A stretch of DNA of 64,000 nucleotides from Burkholderiaceae bacterium (GCA_031253955.1 JAIRVJ010000010.1:1-64000); one strand, 5' to 3'. Counted from the stretch's first letter, positions 47,306 to 56,904 are shown. The notes: a model not told the origin generated them from the sequence alone. Numbers and translations: made by a program.

Positions 47306-48199
47306 ATGACACGCTCCACGGTCCTGATCGTCACGCCCGAGCAGACCCGCAGCCTCGAAATCGACGTCCGGTGGCTGTGCTGGCTGCGCCCGGCGCTGAT
47401 TGGGCTTACGGTTTCCACCGTGACGCTGGGTGCCGCTTTGTGGATGGTCGCTACGCGCTATCTGAGCGAGCATGAAAGCAGCGCGCGGCAAGTGGCCGAT
47501 TTACAGCGGCAAGTGACCGACCTGCGCAATTTCACCTCCGACGAAATCAACGCCAAGCTGGCAGCGCTGCACAAGTCCGAGCAGATGGTCAACGACGTGG
47601 CCCAGTACCTGAAAGCGCGCGGCATCGACGTTCAGCCGGTCTCCGTCGCGCCGCGCAAGGGTATGCCCAACCCGGCCGCCGGCGGCGTGCCGCTGCCCAT
47701 CAGCAGCATCGGCAAGTCCGTGCCGTACACCGGCAGCTTCGCCCACGACACCGAAAACCTGCTGCAGGCGCTGCAAGGCACGCCGCTGGGCGCGCCGCAC
47801 GGCGGTTCGTTAAGCTCGCGCTTCGGCATGCGCCCAAACCCGTTCACAGGCCGCGGCGCGGAGCTGCACGGAGGCCTGGATTTCAAGGGCGACGTTGGCG
47901 ATCCGGTGCATTGCACCGCCAACGGCAAGGTCGTCTTGGCCAAACGCCAAAAAAGCGGTTACGGCAACATGGTGGAAGTGGTGCACGAGAACGGTTACGT
48001 GACGGTTTACGCCCACCTCTCGCGCATCGACGTCCGGCCCGGCCAGCAGGTGCATGCCGGCGACGTGCTCGGCGCGCTCGGCTCTAGCGGCCGCTCCACC
48101 GGCCCGCACCTGCACTATGAAGTGCAGCACGATGCTTGGCGCCTGGATCCGGAAACCTTCCTGAGCCTGACTTCCGCCGCGCCCGCAGCGGCCCGTTAA
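47306..48199 (+). CDS. M23 family metallopeptidase
   Basis: SSRFGMRPNPFTGRGAELHGGLDFKGDVGDPV...YAHLSRI...STGPHLHYEVQ. Confidence 0.9.
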   Translation: MTRSTVLIVTPEQTRSLEIDVRWLCWLRPALIGLTVSTVTLGAALWMVATRYLSEHESSARQVADLQRQVTDLRNFTSDEINAKLAALHKSEQMVNDVAQYLKARGIDVQPVSVAPRKGMPNPAAGGVPLPISSIGKSVPYTGSFAHDTENLLQALQGTPLGAPHGGSLSSRFGMRPNPFTGRGAELHGGLDFKGDVGDPVHCTANGKVVLAKRQKSGYGNMVEVVHENGYVTVYAHLSRIDVRPGQQVHAGDVLGALGSSGRSTGPHLHYEVQHDAWRLDPETFLSLTSAAPAAAR

Positions 48200-48221
48200 A
48201 CCACCGCTTTCGCATCCCGCC

Positions 48222-48629
48222 ATGTTCAGCAGCCACAAGGACAAACTCGCCTCGGCGCCGGCCAACCGGCAAATCGACACCGTGATCGCGCAGCATTGCA
48301 AAATTGAAGGCAATCTGAACAGCGAAAACTCGATCAAGGTGGACGGTGTCATTCTCGGCGCGCTGCGCTGCCAAGGACGCGCCATCATCGGCGAAACCGG
48401 GCTAGTCAAGGGCGACGTGCACAGCGCCGACCTGCTGGTCGTCGGCAAGCTGGAAGGCAACGTGTTCGCCGAAAACTTGCACCTGCACGCCAGCGCCTGC
48501 ATCACCGGCGACATCAGCACCCAAAACCTGCAAGTGGACCAGGGCGCCCGCTACAGCGGCACCGTCACCATGCGCGACCAGGCCAGCGCCGCCGCTCCGC
48601 CCGCCGCGGCAGGCAACGGCATCGGCTGA
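48222..48629 (+). CDS. Bactofilin (polymer-forming cytoskeletal protein)
   Basis: IAQHCKIEGNLNSENSIKVDGVILGALRCQGRAIIGETGLVKGDVHSADLLVVGKLEGNV. Confidence 0.9.
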   Translation: MFSSHKDKLASAPANRQIDTVIAQHCKIEGNLNSENSIKVDGVILGALRCQGRAIIGETGLVKGDVHSADLLVVGKLEGNVFAENLHLHASACITGDISTQNLQVDQGARYSGTVTMRDQASAAAPPAAAGNGIG

Positions 48630-48715
48630 TTTCCCCTACACTTTTGGTGAGCGTCGGCAGTGCGCGCCGCGCGGGGTTTTGCCCTTTTCATTTCTCAAAC
48701 CACAGGAGTTCATCC

Positions 48716-49285
48716 ATGTCCCTCATCAACACCCAGGTGCAGCCCTTCAAGGCCATGGCTTTCCGCAACGGCGAGTTCGTGGAAGTCACCGACAAACAGC
48801 TTGCCGACGGCAAACACTGGTCGGTCGTGTTCTTCATGCCCGCGGCTTTCACCTTCAACTGCCCGACTGAAATCGAAGACGCCGCCGAGCACTACGCCGA
48901 GTTCCAGAAACTGGGCGCCGAGGTGTACGGCGTCACCACCGACACGCACTTCACCCACAAGATGTGGCACGAAACCTCCCATGCCGTCGGCAAAGCCAAG
49001 TTCTATCTGGTGGGCGACCCCACCCACCAGCTCACCCGCGCGTTTGACGTGCATATCGAAGAAGCGGGGCTGGCGCTGCGCGGCACCTTCGTCATCAACC
49101 CGCAAGGGGTCATCAAAACGATGGAAGTGCACTCCAACGAAATTGCCCGCGACATGGCCGAAACCCTGCGCAAGCTCGAAGCCGCCAAATACACCGCCGA
49201 GCACCAGGGCGAAGTCTGCCCCGCCCGGTGGAAAAAAGGCGCTAAAACCATCAAGCCCTCGCTGGAACTGGTCGGCAAGATTTGA
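48716..49285 (+). CDS. ahpC: Alkyl hydroperoxide reductase subunit C
   Basis: VVFFMPAAFTFNCPTEIEDAAEHYAEFQKLGAEVYGVTTDTHFTHKMWHE...CPARWKKGAKTI. Confidence 0.92.
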   Translation: MSLINTQVQPFKAMAFRNGEFVEVTDKQLADGKHWSVVFFMPAAFTFNCPTEIEDAAEHYAEFQKLGAEVYGVTTDTHFTHKMWHETSHAVGKAKFYLVGDPTHQLTRAFDVHIEEAGLALRGTFVINPQGVIKTMEVHSNEIARDMAETLRKLEAAKYTAEHQGEVCPARWKKGAKTIKPSLELVGKI

Positions 49286-49301
49286 AGATGCTTCTTGTTT
49301 G

Positions 49302-49381
49302 ATAGCTGGTTGCCTTGTTACAGTATGATTTTCAGATAAAAAAGTATCTGAAAATTATATGGTCCGCTGGCAGTTAACTAT
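49302..49381. repeat. 80-bp AT-rich hairpin element, copy E3
   Basis: ATAGCT...AACTAT; inner TTTTCAGATA/TATCTGAAAA centred on 49341.5. Confidence 0.85.
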
Positions 49382-49477
49382 GAGTTTTGAAGTATGCAGA
49401 AACGCGGGCGTCTCGCCCGCGTTTTTTTTCGGCACCGATGACCATCGGCACACCGGGCAGAAAAGGAATCCGCGTCC

Positions 49478-50260
49478 ATGAAGATCGCCACCTGGAACGT
49501 CAACTCGCTAGCCGTGCGGCTGCAACATGTGCTGGATTGGCTGGCGGCCCATCCGGTCGATCTGCTGTGTCTGCAAGAGCTGAAGATGAGCGGGGAGAAG
49601 TTTCCGCACGAGGCGCTGCGCGCGGCGGGTTACGAGGCCGCCATATTCGGGCAAAAAACTTACAACGGCGTGGCGATTCTGGGCCGCCAGCCGGTGCGCG
49701 AGGTGCTGCGCAACATTCCCGGTTTTGCCGATGAAAATGCGCGCGTGATCGCCGCCAGCGTGGACGCGCCGGGGGGACTGCTGCGCGTGGTCAACGGCTA
49801 TTTCGTCAACGGCCAGGCGCCGGGCACGGACAAGTTCGAATACAAGCTCGGCTGGCTGCGCGCCCTGCGCGACTGGCTGCGCGAGGAACTGGCGGCGCAC
49901 CCGCGCTTGGTGTTGCTGGGCGATTTCAACATCGTGCCGCAAGACCGCGACAGCTTCGACCCCGTGGGGCTGGCCGGCACCATCTTGCACACCGACGAGG
50001 AGCGTGGGCACTTCCGGCAGCTTTTGAAGTTGGGCCTGCTGGACGCCTTCCGCCTGTTCGAGCAGCCCGCGCAGAGTTTTTCGTGGTGGGATTACCGGAT
50101 GCTGAGCTTTCAGAGAAACCGGGGGCTGCGCATCGACCACATTCTGGTGAGCCAGCCGCTGGCCGCGCAAGTGGCCACCTGCGCCATCGACCGCGCCCCG
50201 CGCAAGTGGGACAAACCCAGCGACCACGCACCGGTGGTGCTGGAGTTGAAGGAACGTTGA
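49478..50260 (+). CDS. xth: Exodeoxyribonuclease III
   Basis: MKIATWNVNSLAVRLQHVLDWLAAHPVDLLCLQELKM...GDFNIVPQDRD...DHAPVVLEL. Confidence 0.92.
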   Translation: MKIATWNVNSLAVRLQHVLDWLAAHPVDLLCLQELKMSGEKFPHEALRAAGYEAAIFGQKTYNGVAILGRQPVREVLRNIPGFADENARVIAASVDAPGGLLRVVNGYFVNGQAPGTDKFEYKLGWLRALRDWLREELAAHPRLVLLGDFNIVPQDRDSFDPVGLAGTILHTDEERGHFRQLLKLGLLDAFRLFEQPAQSFSWWDYRMLSFQRNRGLRIDHILVSQPLAAQVATCAIDRAPRKWDKPSDHAPVVLELKER

Positions 50261-50303
50261 CCTTTTCCCCTCTCCCGCACGCGGGAGAAGAGAAAAACCG
50301 CGC

Positions 50304-50452
50304 TAGAGCGGTTTTGGTTCAAATGCTGACACCTCTATGGGTGGCAGGCGCTGCTTTGTAGGGGCGAAAGATTTTTCGCCCCTGCAACCGGCGGCTTTCT
50401 TCCTCCTATCCACGGAAGAAAAAGTGTCAGCAACTAAACCAAAACCGCTCTA
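50304..50452. mobile_element. MITE-like element with 29-bp TIRs and TA ends
   Basis: TAGAGCGGTTTTGGTTCAAATGCTGACAC (50304-50332) versus inverted GTGTCAGCAACTAAACCAAAACCGCTCTA (50424-50452), 25/29 matches; internal palindrome 50358-50385. Confidence 0.8.
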
Positions 50453-50944
50453 TGGTTTCGGCGCAAGCCGCGCAAGCTCGCGCTTGATGCCGTCGATGTC
50501 GGCCTGGTTGCGGTCGATGGAGGTTTTCATCTCGGCCACGCGGTCGAGGTACTTCTGGTAGTTCTGCGCCTCGCCACCGATTTTTTCGGGCTGGCCGTTG
50601 TTGTAGGCGGCCAGCAGTTCGGTCTGCCGCGCTTCGGCCCGTTTGAGTTCGCTTTCCAGAATGAGGCGCGCATCGGCGTCACGCTGGCGCTGCTCGGATG
50701 AATCGACGCGCGGTTGCCCCGGCGCGCTGGCCCCGGAGTCGGTGGAAGACGCGCCGGAACGGCCCGGCGCGGGCGTGTAGCCGTGAATAACGGTGACGTT
50801 GCCGCCTTCCACCACCTTGCAGTCCGCGCCCTTTGGCGGGCGGTTGGTGTACTCCGAGCCGCAACGGTAAATCTTGTCTTGCGCCGCGACCGGCAGCGCG
50901 AGCGCCGCGCCGAGCAACGCAAAAAGAATGGCTCGAGTTTTCAT
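50450..50944 (-). CDS. DUF4124-like secreted protein
   Basis: Signal peptide; AQDKIYRCGSEYTNRPPKGADCKVVEGG. Confidence 0.75.
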   Translation of the reverse strand: MKTRAILFALLGAALALPVAAQDKIYRCGSEYTNRPPKGADCKVVEGGNVTVIHGYTPAPGRSGASSTDSGASAPGQPRVDSSEQRQRDADARLILESELKRAEARQTELLAAYNNGQPEKIGGEAQNYQKYLDRVAEMKTSIDRNQADIDGIKRELARLAPKP

Positions 50945-50978
50945 GGGCATCTGGATTTCTGGCTGGGCCGAGTACATC

Positions 50979-52394
50979 TTACAGGGAGTAGTACATGTCG
51001 TACTCGACCGGGTTGACCTGCACGCGCACGCGGTTGACTTCGGTCATCTTCAGGTCGATATAGGCGTCGAGCATGGTATCGGAGAACACGCCTGCCTTGG
51101 TGAGGAAGGCGCGGTCCTTGTCCAGTTCTTGCAGCGCCTGATCCAGGCTATGGCAGACGGTGGGGATAAGCCGGTCTTCTTCGGGCGGCAGGTGGTACAG
51201 GTCTTTGCTGGCGGCTTCGCCGGGGTGGATTTTGTTTTCGATGCCGTCCAGCCCCGCCATCAGCAGCGCGGCAAAGCACAGATACGGATTGGTCATCGGA
51301 TCGGGAAAGCGCGCCTCGATGCGGCGGGCCTTGTCGCCGGCCACGTGCGGAATGCGGATGGAGGCCGAGCGGTTGTGGCGCGAATACGCGAGCTTGACCG
51401 GCGCCTCGAAGTGCGGCACCAGCCGCTTGTAGCTGTTGGTGGTGGGGTTGGTGATGGCGTTGAGCGCCCGCGCGTGTTTGATGATGCCGCCGATGTAGTA
51501 CAGCGCCAGCTCCGACAGCCCCGCGTAGCCCTTACCCGCAAACAGGTTCTTGCCGCCCTTCCAGATCGACTGGTGCACGTGCATGCCGCTGCCGTTGTCG
51601 CCGTGGTAGGGCTTGGGCATGAAGGTGGCCGTTTTGCCGTAGGAATCGGCCACGTTCCACACCACGTATTTCAAGCGCTGCGTCCAGTCGGCGCGCTCCA
51701 CCAGCGTGGAATACCGGGTGCCGATTTCCATCTGGCCCGCGCCAGCCACCTCGTGGTGAAACACTTCCACCGGAATGCCCAGCGATTCCAGAATCAGCAC
51801 CATTTCGGCGCGCATGTTGTGCGTGGAATCGACCGGCGGCACCGGAAAGTAGCCGCCCTTGTTAGCGGGCCGGTGGCCGCGGTTGCCGCCTTCGAGCTTG
51901 GCGCCGCTGTTCCAGGGCGCCTCGTACTCATCGATTTTGTAGAAGGTATGGCCCGGCTCGGTGCTCCAGCGCGCGCTGTCGAACACGAAGAATTCCGGCT
52001 CGGGGCCGAAGTAGGCGGCGTCGCCGATGCCGCTGGCTTTCAGATACGCCTCGGCGCGCCGGGCGATGGAGCGCGGGTCGCGGTCATACGCCTTGCCCTC
52101 ACCCGGCTCCAGCACGTCGCAGGTGAGCACCAGGGTAGGTTCGTCGTAGAACGGATCAAGGAAGGCGCTGGCCGGGTCGGGCAGCAGCAGCATGTCGGAC
52201 GCCTCGATGCCCTTCCAGCCCGCGAACGATGAACCGTCGAACGGATGGCCGTCGTTGAACTTGTCCTCGTCGAAAGCGGAAATCGGCACCGTCACATGCT
52301 GCTCTTTGCCGCGAGTATCGGTGAAACGGAAATCGACGAACTTGCATTCGTTTTCCTTCACCATTTTCATCACGTCTGCCACGTTCTTTGCCAT
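50979..52394 (-). CDS. glnA: Glutamine synthetase type I
   Basis: [22 protein letters not shown]...[11 protein letters not shown]...[34 protein letters not shown]. Confidence 0.97.
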   Translation of the reverse strand: MAKNVADVMKMVKENECKFVDFRFTDTRGKEQHVTVPISAFDEDKFNDGHPFDGSSFAGWKGIEASDMLLLPDPASAFLDPFYDEPTLVLTCDVLEPGEGKAYDRDPRSIARRAEAYLKASGIGDAAYFGPEPEFFVFDSARWSTEPGHTFYKIDEYEAPWNSGAKLEGGNRGHRPANKGGYFPVPPVDSTHNMRAEMVLILESLGIPVEVFHHEVAGAGQMEIGTRYSTLVERADWTQRLKYVVWNVADSYGKTATFMPKPYHGDNGSGMHVHQSIWKGGKNLFAGKGYAGLSELALYYIGGIIKHARALNAITNPTTNSYKRLVPHFEAPVKLAYSRHNRSASIRIPHVAGDKARRIEARFPDPMTNPYLCFAALLMAGLDGIENKIHPGEAASKDLYHLPPEEDRLIPTVCHSLDQALQELDKDRAFLTKAGVFSDTMLDAYIDLKMTEVNRVRVQVNPVEYDMYYSL

Positions 52395-52489
52395 CGGGCC
52401 ACTCCTGCTTGCTTGGGTTGAGTCCATGTTCCCGGCCAGCCAGCGCGGGAAAACTTCTTAATTTAACCGATTGATGCACAACATGCGCG

Positions 52490-52668
52490 CCGCATCCGGC
52501 AGGGCGATCGCATCTAAATTCCATTCAGATCAACCCGTTGAATTTCGACGCGACAGATGACTCCCGTACCTTCGTAGGGGCGAAAATTTTTTCGCCCCTA
52601 CATCCGTGCTCCATCGCCAACTTGTTGATTCTTAAGAAATTTAGATGCGATCGCCCTGCCGCATCCGG
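52490..52668. mobile_element. MITE-like element with perfect 21-bp TIRs and 10-bp direct repeats
   Basis: TSD CCGCATCCGG (52490-52499 and 52659-52668); TIR CAGGGCGATCGCATCTAAATT (52500-52520) and exact inverse (52638-52658); internal palindrome 52574-52601. Confidence 0.88.
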
Positions 52669-52686
52669 TTGTGCGCTATTGTTTGC

Positions 52687-52766
52687 ATAGCTTTATGCCA
52701 ATAATTAACATGTATTTAATATATAAAAGTGCATAAAATACATGAATTTAACTGGGAGATAGCTAT
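52687..52766. repeat. 80-bp AT-rich hairpin element, copy E4
   Basis: ATAGCT...AGCTAT; inner ATGTATTT/AAATACAT centred on 52726.5. Confidence 0.85.
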
Positions 52767-52784
52767 GAATTTTGAACAGAACGG

Positions 52785-53642
52785 TCAAATGTCCCGCACC
52801 AGTTCCGGCCCGTAGCGCAGGTTCATCGGAGCGAGCCGCTGGCGCAGATCCTGGTAGGCGAGCGGGACGGCATCGGATGGCCCCTTCACGCCCAACTCGA
52901 TATGGAGGCCGTATTGCGGATGGTCCACGCTCGGCAGGCTGAAGACCTTGACTTGCGGGTGCGCGGCTTCCACCTGCTCCATCACCGGGGTAAGCGCCGC
53001 TTCCATCGCCTGAAAGATAACGACCGATTTTTCCTGCCACGCCCGGCGGCGAAAATGCGCGCTGCAATACGTATCGAGCGCCCAGCCCATCATCGGCCAG
53101 GCCATGACCGGGAAACCGGGTACGAAGTGCACGCCGCCGCCCGCCGGCCCAAGCACCGAGAAGCCGGGAATTTTGTTGTAGGGGTTGGGAATGATGCGCG
53201 CGCCTTCGGGGAACAGACCCATTTGCAGGCGCTGCACGTTGTCGGCGCGCTCCGGTTCGTAGGGCAGGCCCTTGTCGCGCGCCATGTCGCGCATTCGCTC
53301 CTGGATCAGCGCCTTGGCCTGCGGGTGCAGCGCCAGCGGCACGCCCAGCGCGGCGGCGGCGCACTGGCGCGTGTGGTCGTCGGGCGTGGCGCCGATGCCG
53401 CCGCAGCTCACTGCCACGCCGCCGCCGGCCAACGCACGGTCAAAGGCGCGCCGCAACACGGTGGTGATGCGCGCCGGGTCGTCGCCCACGTATTCGGCCC
53501 AGGCCAGTTGCAGGCCGCGTTCGCCCAGCAGTTCGATCCACTTGGGCAGATGCTTGTCGGCGCGCTTGCCGGAAAGAATTTCGTCGCCGATCACGATCAG
53601 GCCGAAGGCCGGCGGCGCGGCGCGGCTTTCTTCAGCGGGCAT
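52785..53642 (-). CDS. Competence/damage-inducible protein A-like molybdopterin-binding protein
   Basis: GLIVIGDEILSGKRADKHLPKWIELL...SCGGIGATPDDHTRQCAAAALG. Confidence 0.85.
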   Translation of the reverse strand: MPAEESRAAPPAFGLIVIGDEILSGKRADKHLPKWIELLGERGLQLAWAEYVGDDPARITTVLRRAFDRALAGGGVAVSCGGIGATPDDHTRQCAAAALGVPLALHPQAKALIQERMRDMARDKGLPYEPERADNVQRLQMGLFPEGARIIPNPYNKIPGFSVLGPAGGGVHFVPGFPVMAWPMMGWALDTYCSAHFRRRAWQEKSVVIFQAMEAALTPVMEQVEAAHPQVKVFSLPSVDHPQYGLHIELGVKGPSDAVPLAYQDLRQRLAPMNLRYGPELVRDI

Positions 53643-53940
53643 CGGCGGGCCTCCCCGGGCAAATCTGGCGCAGGTCTTTCATCGGCGCGAGCATAAGCGA
53701 GGTTGGGCGCTGGGGGCGTTAGGCGTTTTTTTTCGCCATCCCACTGTCAAGGCGGAAACTTGGCGGGAATAACGAAGGAAGACAGGCTCCACACCAAACG
53801 CCAAACATTCCACCTCAATGTGTGACATATTTCACGCAATGGGCGAATTTGTCAGGCTGGCCTTGACGAAAGCAGGCGTGCCTGCATTTTTTGAATTATA
53901 TTAACCAGGCTATGTGTATCAAAACGCAATCGGTTTGATC

Positions 53941-54681
53941 ATGACTGACATTTCGATACTTGCCGGGTTGTTGGTTGCCCTGGTGTTCGTGATGGGTCTG
54001 GCGCTATGGGTGCGCAAGCGGCCGCGCAGAAGTCAAAGGCGCACGCACGAGAGCGCAAGCACACAGCACCCGCTCGAAATTCCCGACCACTGGCTGTTCT
54101 CCCGGCGCCGCATCACCAACGCCGCCGAGCACGAAATGTGGCGCCAGTTGCGCCAGATGTTTCCCAGCCATCAGGTGATGGTCAAGCTACCCATTGCGCG
54201 CTTTCTTATGACGCGCGATCCCGAACAGGCGCGCGCCTGGGCGCGCAAGCTCTCCAGGGTGTATTGCACCTGCACAGTCTGCACTGAGGAGGGGCACGTT
54301 ATCGGCTGCGTGGACATGGCCGGCCCCGCCGGCTTGCCGCAAGGCAACCTTCAGATCAAGCAATCGCTGCTGGCGCAGTGCGGCATCAGCTACCGGTACG
54401 TGACGCAAGGCCAGCAGATTGATCCCGATTCCCTGCGCGCCGATTTCCTCGGCCTGGAGCGCGCCAGCATGCAAAGCGAATCCGGCGTGGAAAAGCCGCC
54501 GCTTTCCAACTCCCAACTGGTCCAACAGGCGCGCGACCGCCTGCACGAAACCCTGGACCGCAGCCGGGGCGACCGTCACAGCGTCCAGGAAGAACTGGAA
54601 AATCCGCCCTCCGACATCATGATCAGCACGTCGTTTCTCACACCCCTGGAAAGCCGCCGCGCGGGGCTGGATGTGATCTGA
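53941..54681 (+). CDS. DUF2726-like membrane-anchored protein
   Basis: N-terminal TM; RRITNAAEHEMWRQLRQMFPSHQVMVKLPIARFL. Confidence 0.55.
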   Translation: MTDISILAGLLVALVFVMGLALWVRKRPRRSQRRTHESASTQHPLEIPDHWLFSRRRITNAAEHEMWRQLRQMFPSHQVMVKLPIARFLMTRDPEQARAWARKLSRVYCTCTVCTEEGHVIGCVDMAGPAGLPQGNLQIKQSLLAQCGISYRYVTQGQQIDPDSLRADFLGLERASMQSESGVEKPPLSNSQLVQQARDRLHETLDRSRGDRHSVQEELENPPSDIMISTSFLTPLESRRAGLDVI

Positions 54682-54718
54682 CAAGTTGAGCGCCGCTCCA
54701 AGACAAAATCCTGAATTG

Positions 54719-54798
54719 ATAGCTCACTGCCAAGGAGTAATATGTATTTATGATAAAAAATATCCGTAAATACATGTAACACCTTTGAATGCAGCTAT
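54719..54798. repeat. 80-bp AT-rich hairpin element, copy E5
   Basis: ATAGCT...AGCTAT; inner ATGTATTTA/TAAATACAT centred on 54758.5. Confidence 0.85.
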
Positions 54799-54803
54799 GA
54801 ATT

Positions 54804-55388
54804 TTATATTCGCATGAACTCCCGCCGATAGTGCAGCAGCTCGTCGATAGATTCGTGCACGTCGGCCAGCGCTGTGTGCGATTGCTGCTTCTTGAACGCC
54901 TCCATCACCTGCGGCCGCCAGCGCCGCGCCAGTTCCTTGAGTGTGCTCACGTCGATGCCGCGGTAGTGGAACAACGCTTCCAGCCGGGGCATGTACTTCA
55001 GCAGAAAACGCCGGTCCTGCCCGATGGTGTTGCCGCACATGGGTGAAGCGCCCTTGCTCACGTACTGGCGCATGAAGGCGATGAGCTGCTCCTGCGCTTC
55101 GTCCTCGCCCAGGGTTGACGCGCGCACCTTCTCTGTCAGGCCGGTTTTGCCGTGCGTGCTCTGGTTCCAGGCGTCCATGCGGGCCAGTTGCTCGTCGCTT
55201 TGGTGAATGACGAGCACCGGGCCATCCACCCGCTGCGCCAGATCGGGGCTGGTGGCGACGATAGCGACTTCGAGCAGCCGGTCCACCTCTGGATCCAGCC
55301 CGGTCATTTCGCAGTCGATCCAAATCAGATTCAGATCGTTTTTTTCGAGCGCCGCCGGCGGCGTGCAGGGGGTGCAGGTATCGGTCAT
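54804..55388 (-). CDS. orn: Oligoribonuclease
   Basis: [23 protein letters not shown]...[12 protein letters not shown]...[18 protein letters not shown]. Confidence 0.95.
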   Translation of the reverse strand: MTDTCTPCTPPAALEKNDLNLIWIDCEMTGLDPEVDRLLEVAIVATSPDLAQRVDGPVLVIHQSDEQLARMDAWNQSTHGKTGLTEKVRASTLGEDEAQEQLIAFMRQYVSKGASPMCGNTIGQDRRFLLKYMPRLEALFHYRGIDVSTLKELARRWRPQVMEAFKKQQSHTALADVHESIDELLHYRREFMRI

Positions 55389-55419
55389 GCGGGCGATTGT
55401 CGCAAAGCATGAAATTCCC

Positions 55420-55502
55420 GTCATTCCCGCGCAGGCGGTAATCCATAGGCGTTGCCTGAAAAACAGCGTGGTTTGGATTCCCGCCTGCGCGGGAATGACG
55501 AA
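55420..55502. repeat. Long palindromic repeat, CGTCATTCCCGC-type
   Basis: CGTCATTCCCGCGCAGGCGG...CCGCCTGCGCGGGAATGACG, near orn start. Confidence 0.85.
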
Positions 55503-55576
55503 AGGGAAGCCAGATTCCCACGCCCACCGCCGGGCAACCTACACTTGGGCCAACGCTCGCACCCCAACCCTTCGCC

Positions 55577-56869
55577 TTGACTGCTCCATTTTCCCCCGCC
55601 CTGCTCGTCAGCCTGATCTTTGGCGCATCCGTGCTGGCCGCCTTGCTGCTCAAATTCTGGCTGGCCTCGCGCCAGATGCGCGCGGTGGCGCGGCATCGCG
55701 CCGCCGTGCCGGCCCGGTTTGCCCACGCGGTCACGCTGCAAGCGCACCAGCGCGCCGCCGATTACACCGCCGCCAAATTGCGCCTGGGCCTGCTGGAGCA
55801 GGCCTTTGCCGCCGCCGTGCTGCTGGGCTGGACGCTGCTGGGCGGGCTGGACGCGCTCAATGGTGTGCTGCTGGCGGCCATCGGCGCGAGCCACCCGCTC
55901 GCGCAGCCGCTGGCGCTGCTGGCGGCTTTTGCGCTGATCGGCGCGCTGCTCGATCTGCCGTTTTCGCTGTACCAGACCTTCGCGCTGGAACAGCGCTTTG
56001 GCTTCAACAAAATGACCCTGCGCCTGTGGCTGGCCGATCTGTTCAAAAGCGTGCTGCTGGGCGCAATCATCGGCCTGCCGCTGGCCACGCTGGTGCTGTG
56101 GCTGATGGAAGCCGCCAGCCCCCGCTGGTGGCTGTGGACCTGGGGCGCGTGGATGGCCTTCAGCCTGCTCATGATGCTGATCTACCCGACGCTTATCGCC
56201 CCGCTGTTCAACAAGTTCCAGCCGCTGGCCGACCCTGCGCTTGCGCAGCGCATCGCCGCGCTGCTGGCGCGTTGCGGCTTTGCAGCCAAGGGTGTGTTCG
56301 TGATGGACGGCAGCCGCCGCAGCGCGCACGCCAACGCCTATTTCACCGGCCTGGGCGCGTCCCGGCGGGTGGTGCTGTTCGACACCCTGCTGACGCAACT
56401 CGACGCCCCGGAGATCGAAGCCGTGCTCGCGCACGAGCTGGGCCACTTCAAGCGCCGCCACATCGCCAAGCGCATTACCCTCGTCTTCGCCCTCAGCCTG
56501 GCCGCGCTGGCGCTGCTCGGCTGGCTGGCGCGGCAAGACTGGTTTTATCTGGGCCTGGGCGTCACGCCCAACCTGCCCGCGTCTGTCGGCGGCGGCGTGC
56601 CCAATCACGCGCTGACGCTGCTGCTGTTCCTGCTGGCCGCGCCGGTGTTCGGCTTTTTTCTCTCGCCGCTCACAGCCCACCTGTCGCGCCAGCACGAGTT
56701 CGAGGCCGACGCCTACGCCGCCCGCCACGCCAGCGCGCCAGACCTGGCCGGCGCGCTGCTCAAGCTCCACCAAGACAACGCCAACACCCTCACGCCCGAC
56801 CCGGTTTACGTGCGCTTTTACTACTCGCACCCGACTGTTGGCGAGCGCATCGGGCGGCTGGGTATGTGA
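55577..56869 (+). CDS. M48 family (Ste24-like) metalloprotease
   Basis: VLAHELGHFKRRH; RQHEFEADAYAARH. Confidence 0.9.
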   Translation: MTAPFSPALLVSLIFGASVLAALLLKFWLASRQMRAVARHRAAVPARFAHAVTLQAHQRAADYTAAKLRLGLLEQAFAAAVLLGWTLLGGLDALNGVLLAAIGASHPLAQPLALLAAFALIGALLDLPFSLYQTFALEQRFGFNKMTLRLWLADLFKSVLLGAIIGLPLATLVLWLMEAASPRWWLWTWGAWMAFSLLMMLIYPTLIAPLFNKFQPLADPALAQRIAALLARCGFAAKGVFVMDGSRRSAHANAYFTGLGASRRVVLFDTLLTQLDAPEIEAVLAHELGHFKRRHIAKRITLVFALSLAALALLGWLARQDWFYLGLGVTPNLPASVGGGVPNHALTLLLFLLAAPVFGFFLSPLTAHLSRQHEFEADAYAARHASAPDLAGALLKLHQDNANTLTPDPVYVRFYYSHPTVGERIGRLGM

Positions 56870-56904
56870 TAACATGTTGGTACAAAACGCTGGAAAGCCC
56901 CATC

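Noticed and set aside
44760-47312. 850-aa minus-strand ORF opposite rne
   Set aside because: Antisense shadow of a clearly recognisable RNase E gene
52680-52700. Possible sigma54 promoter for glnA (TTGGCATAAAGCTATGC on minus strand)
   Set aside because: GG-to-GC spacing is 11 rather than 10 and it falls within the 80-bp hairpin element
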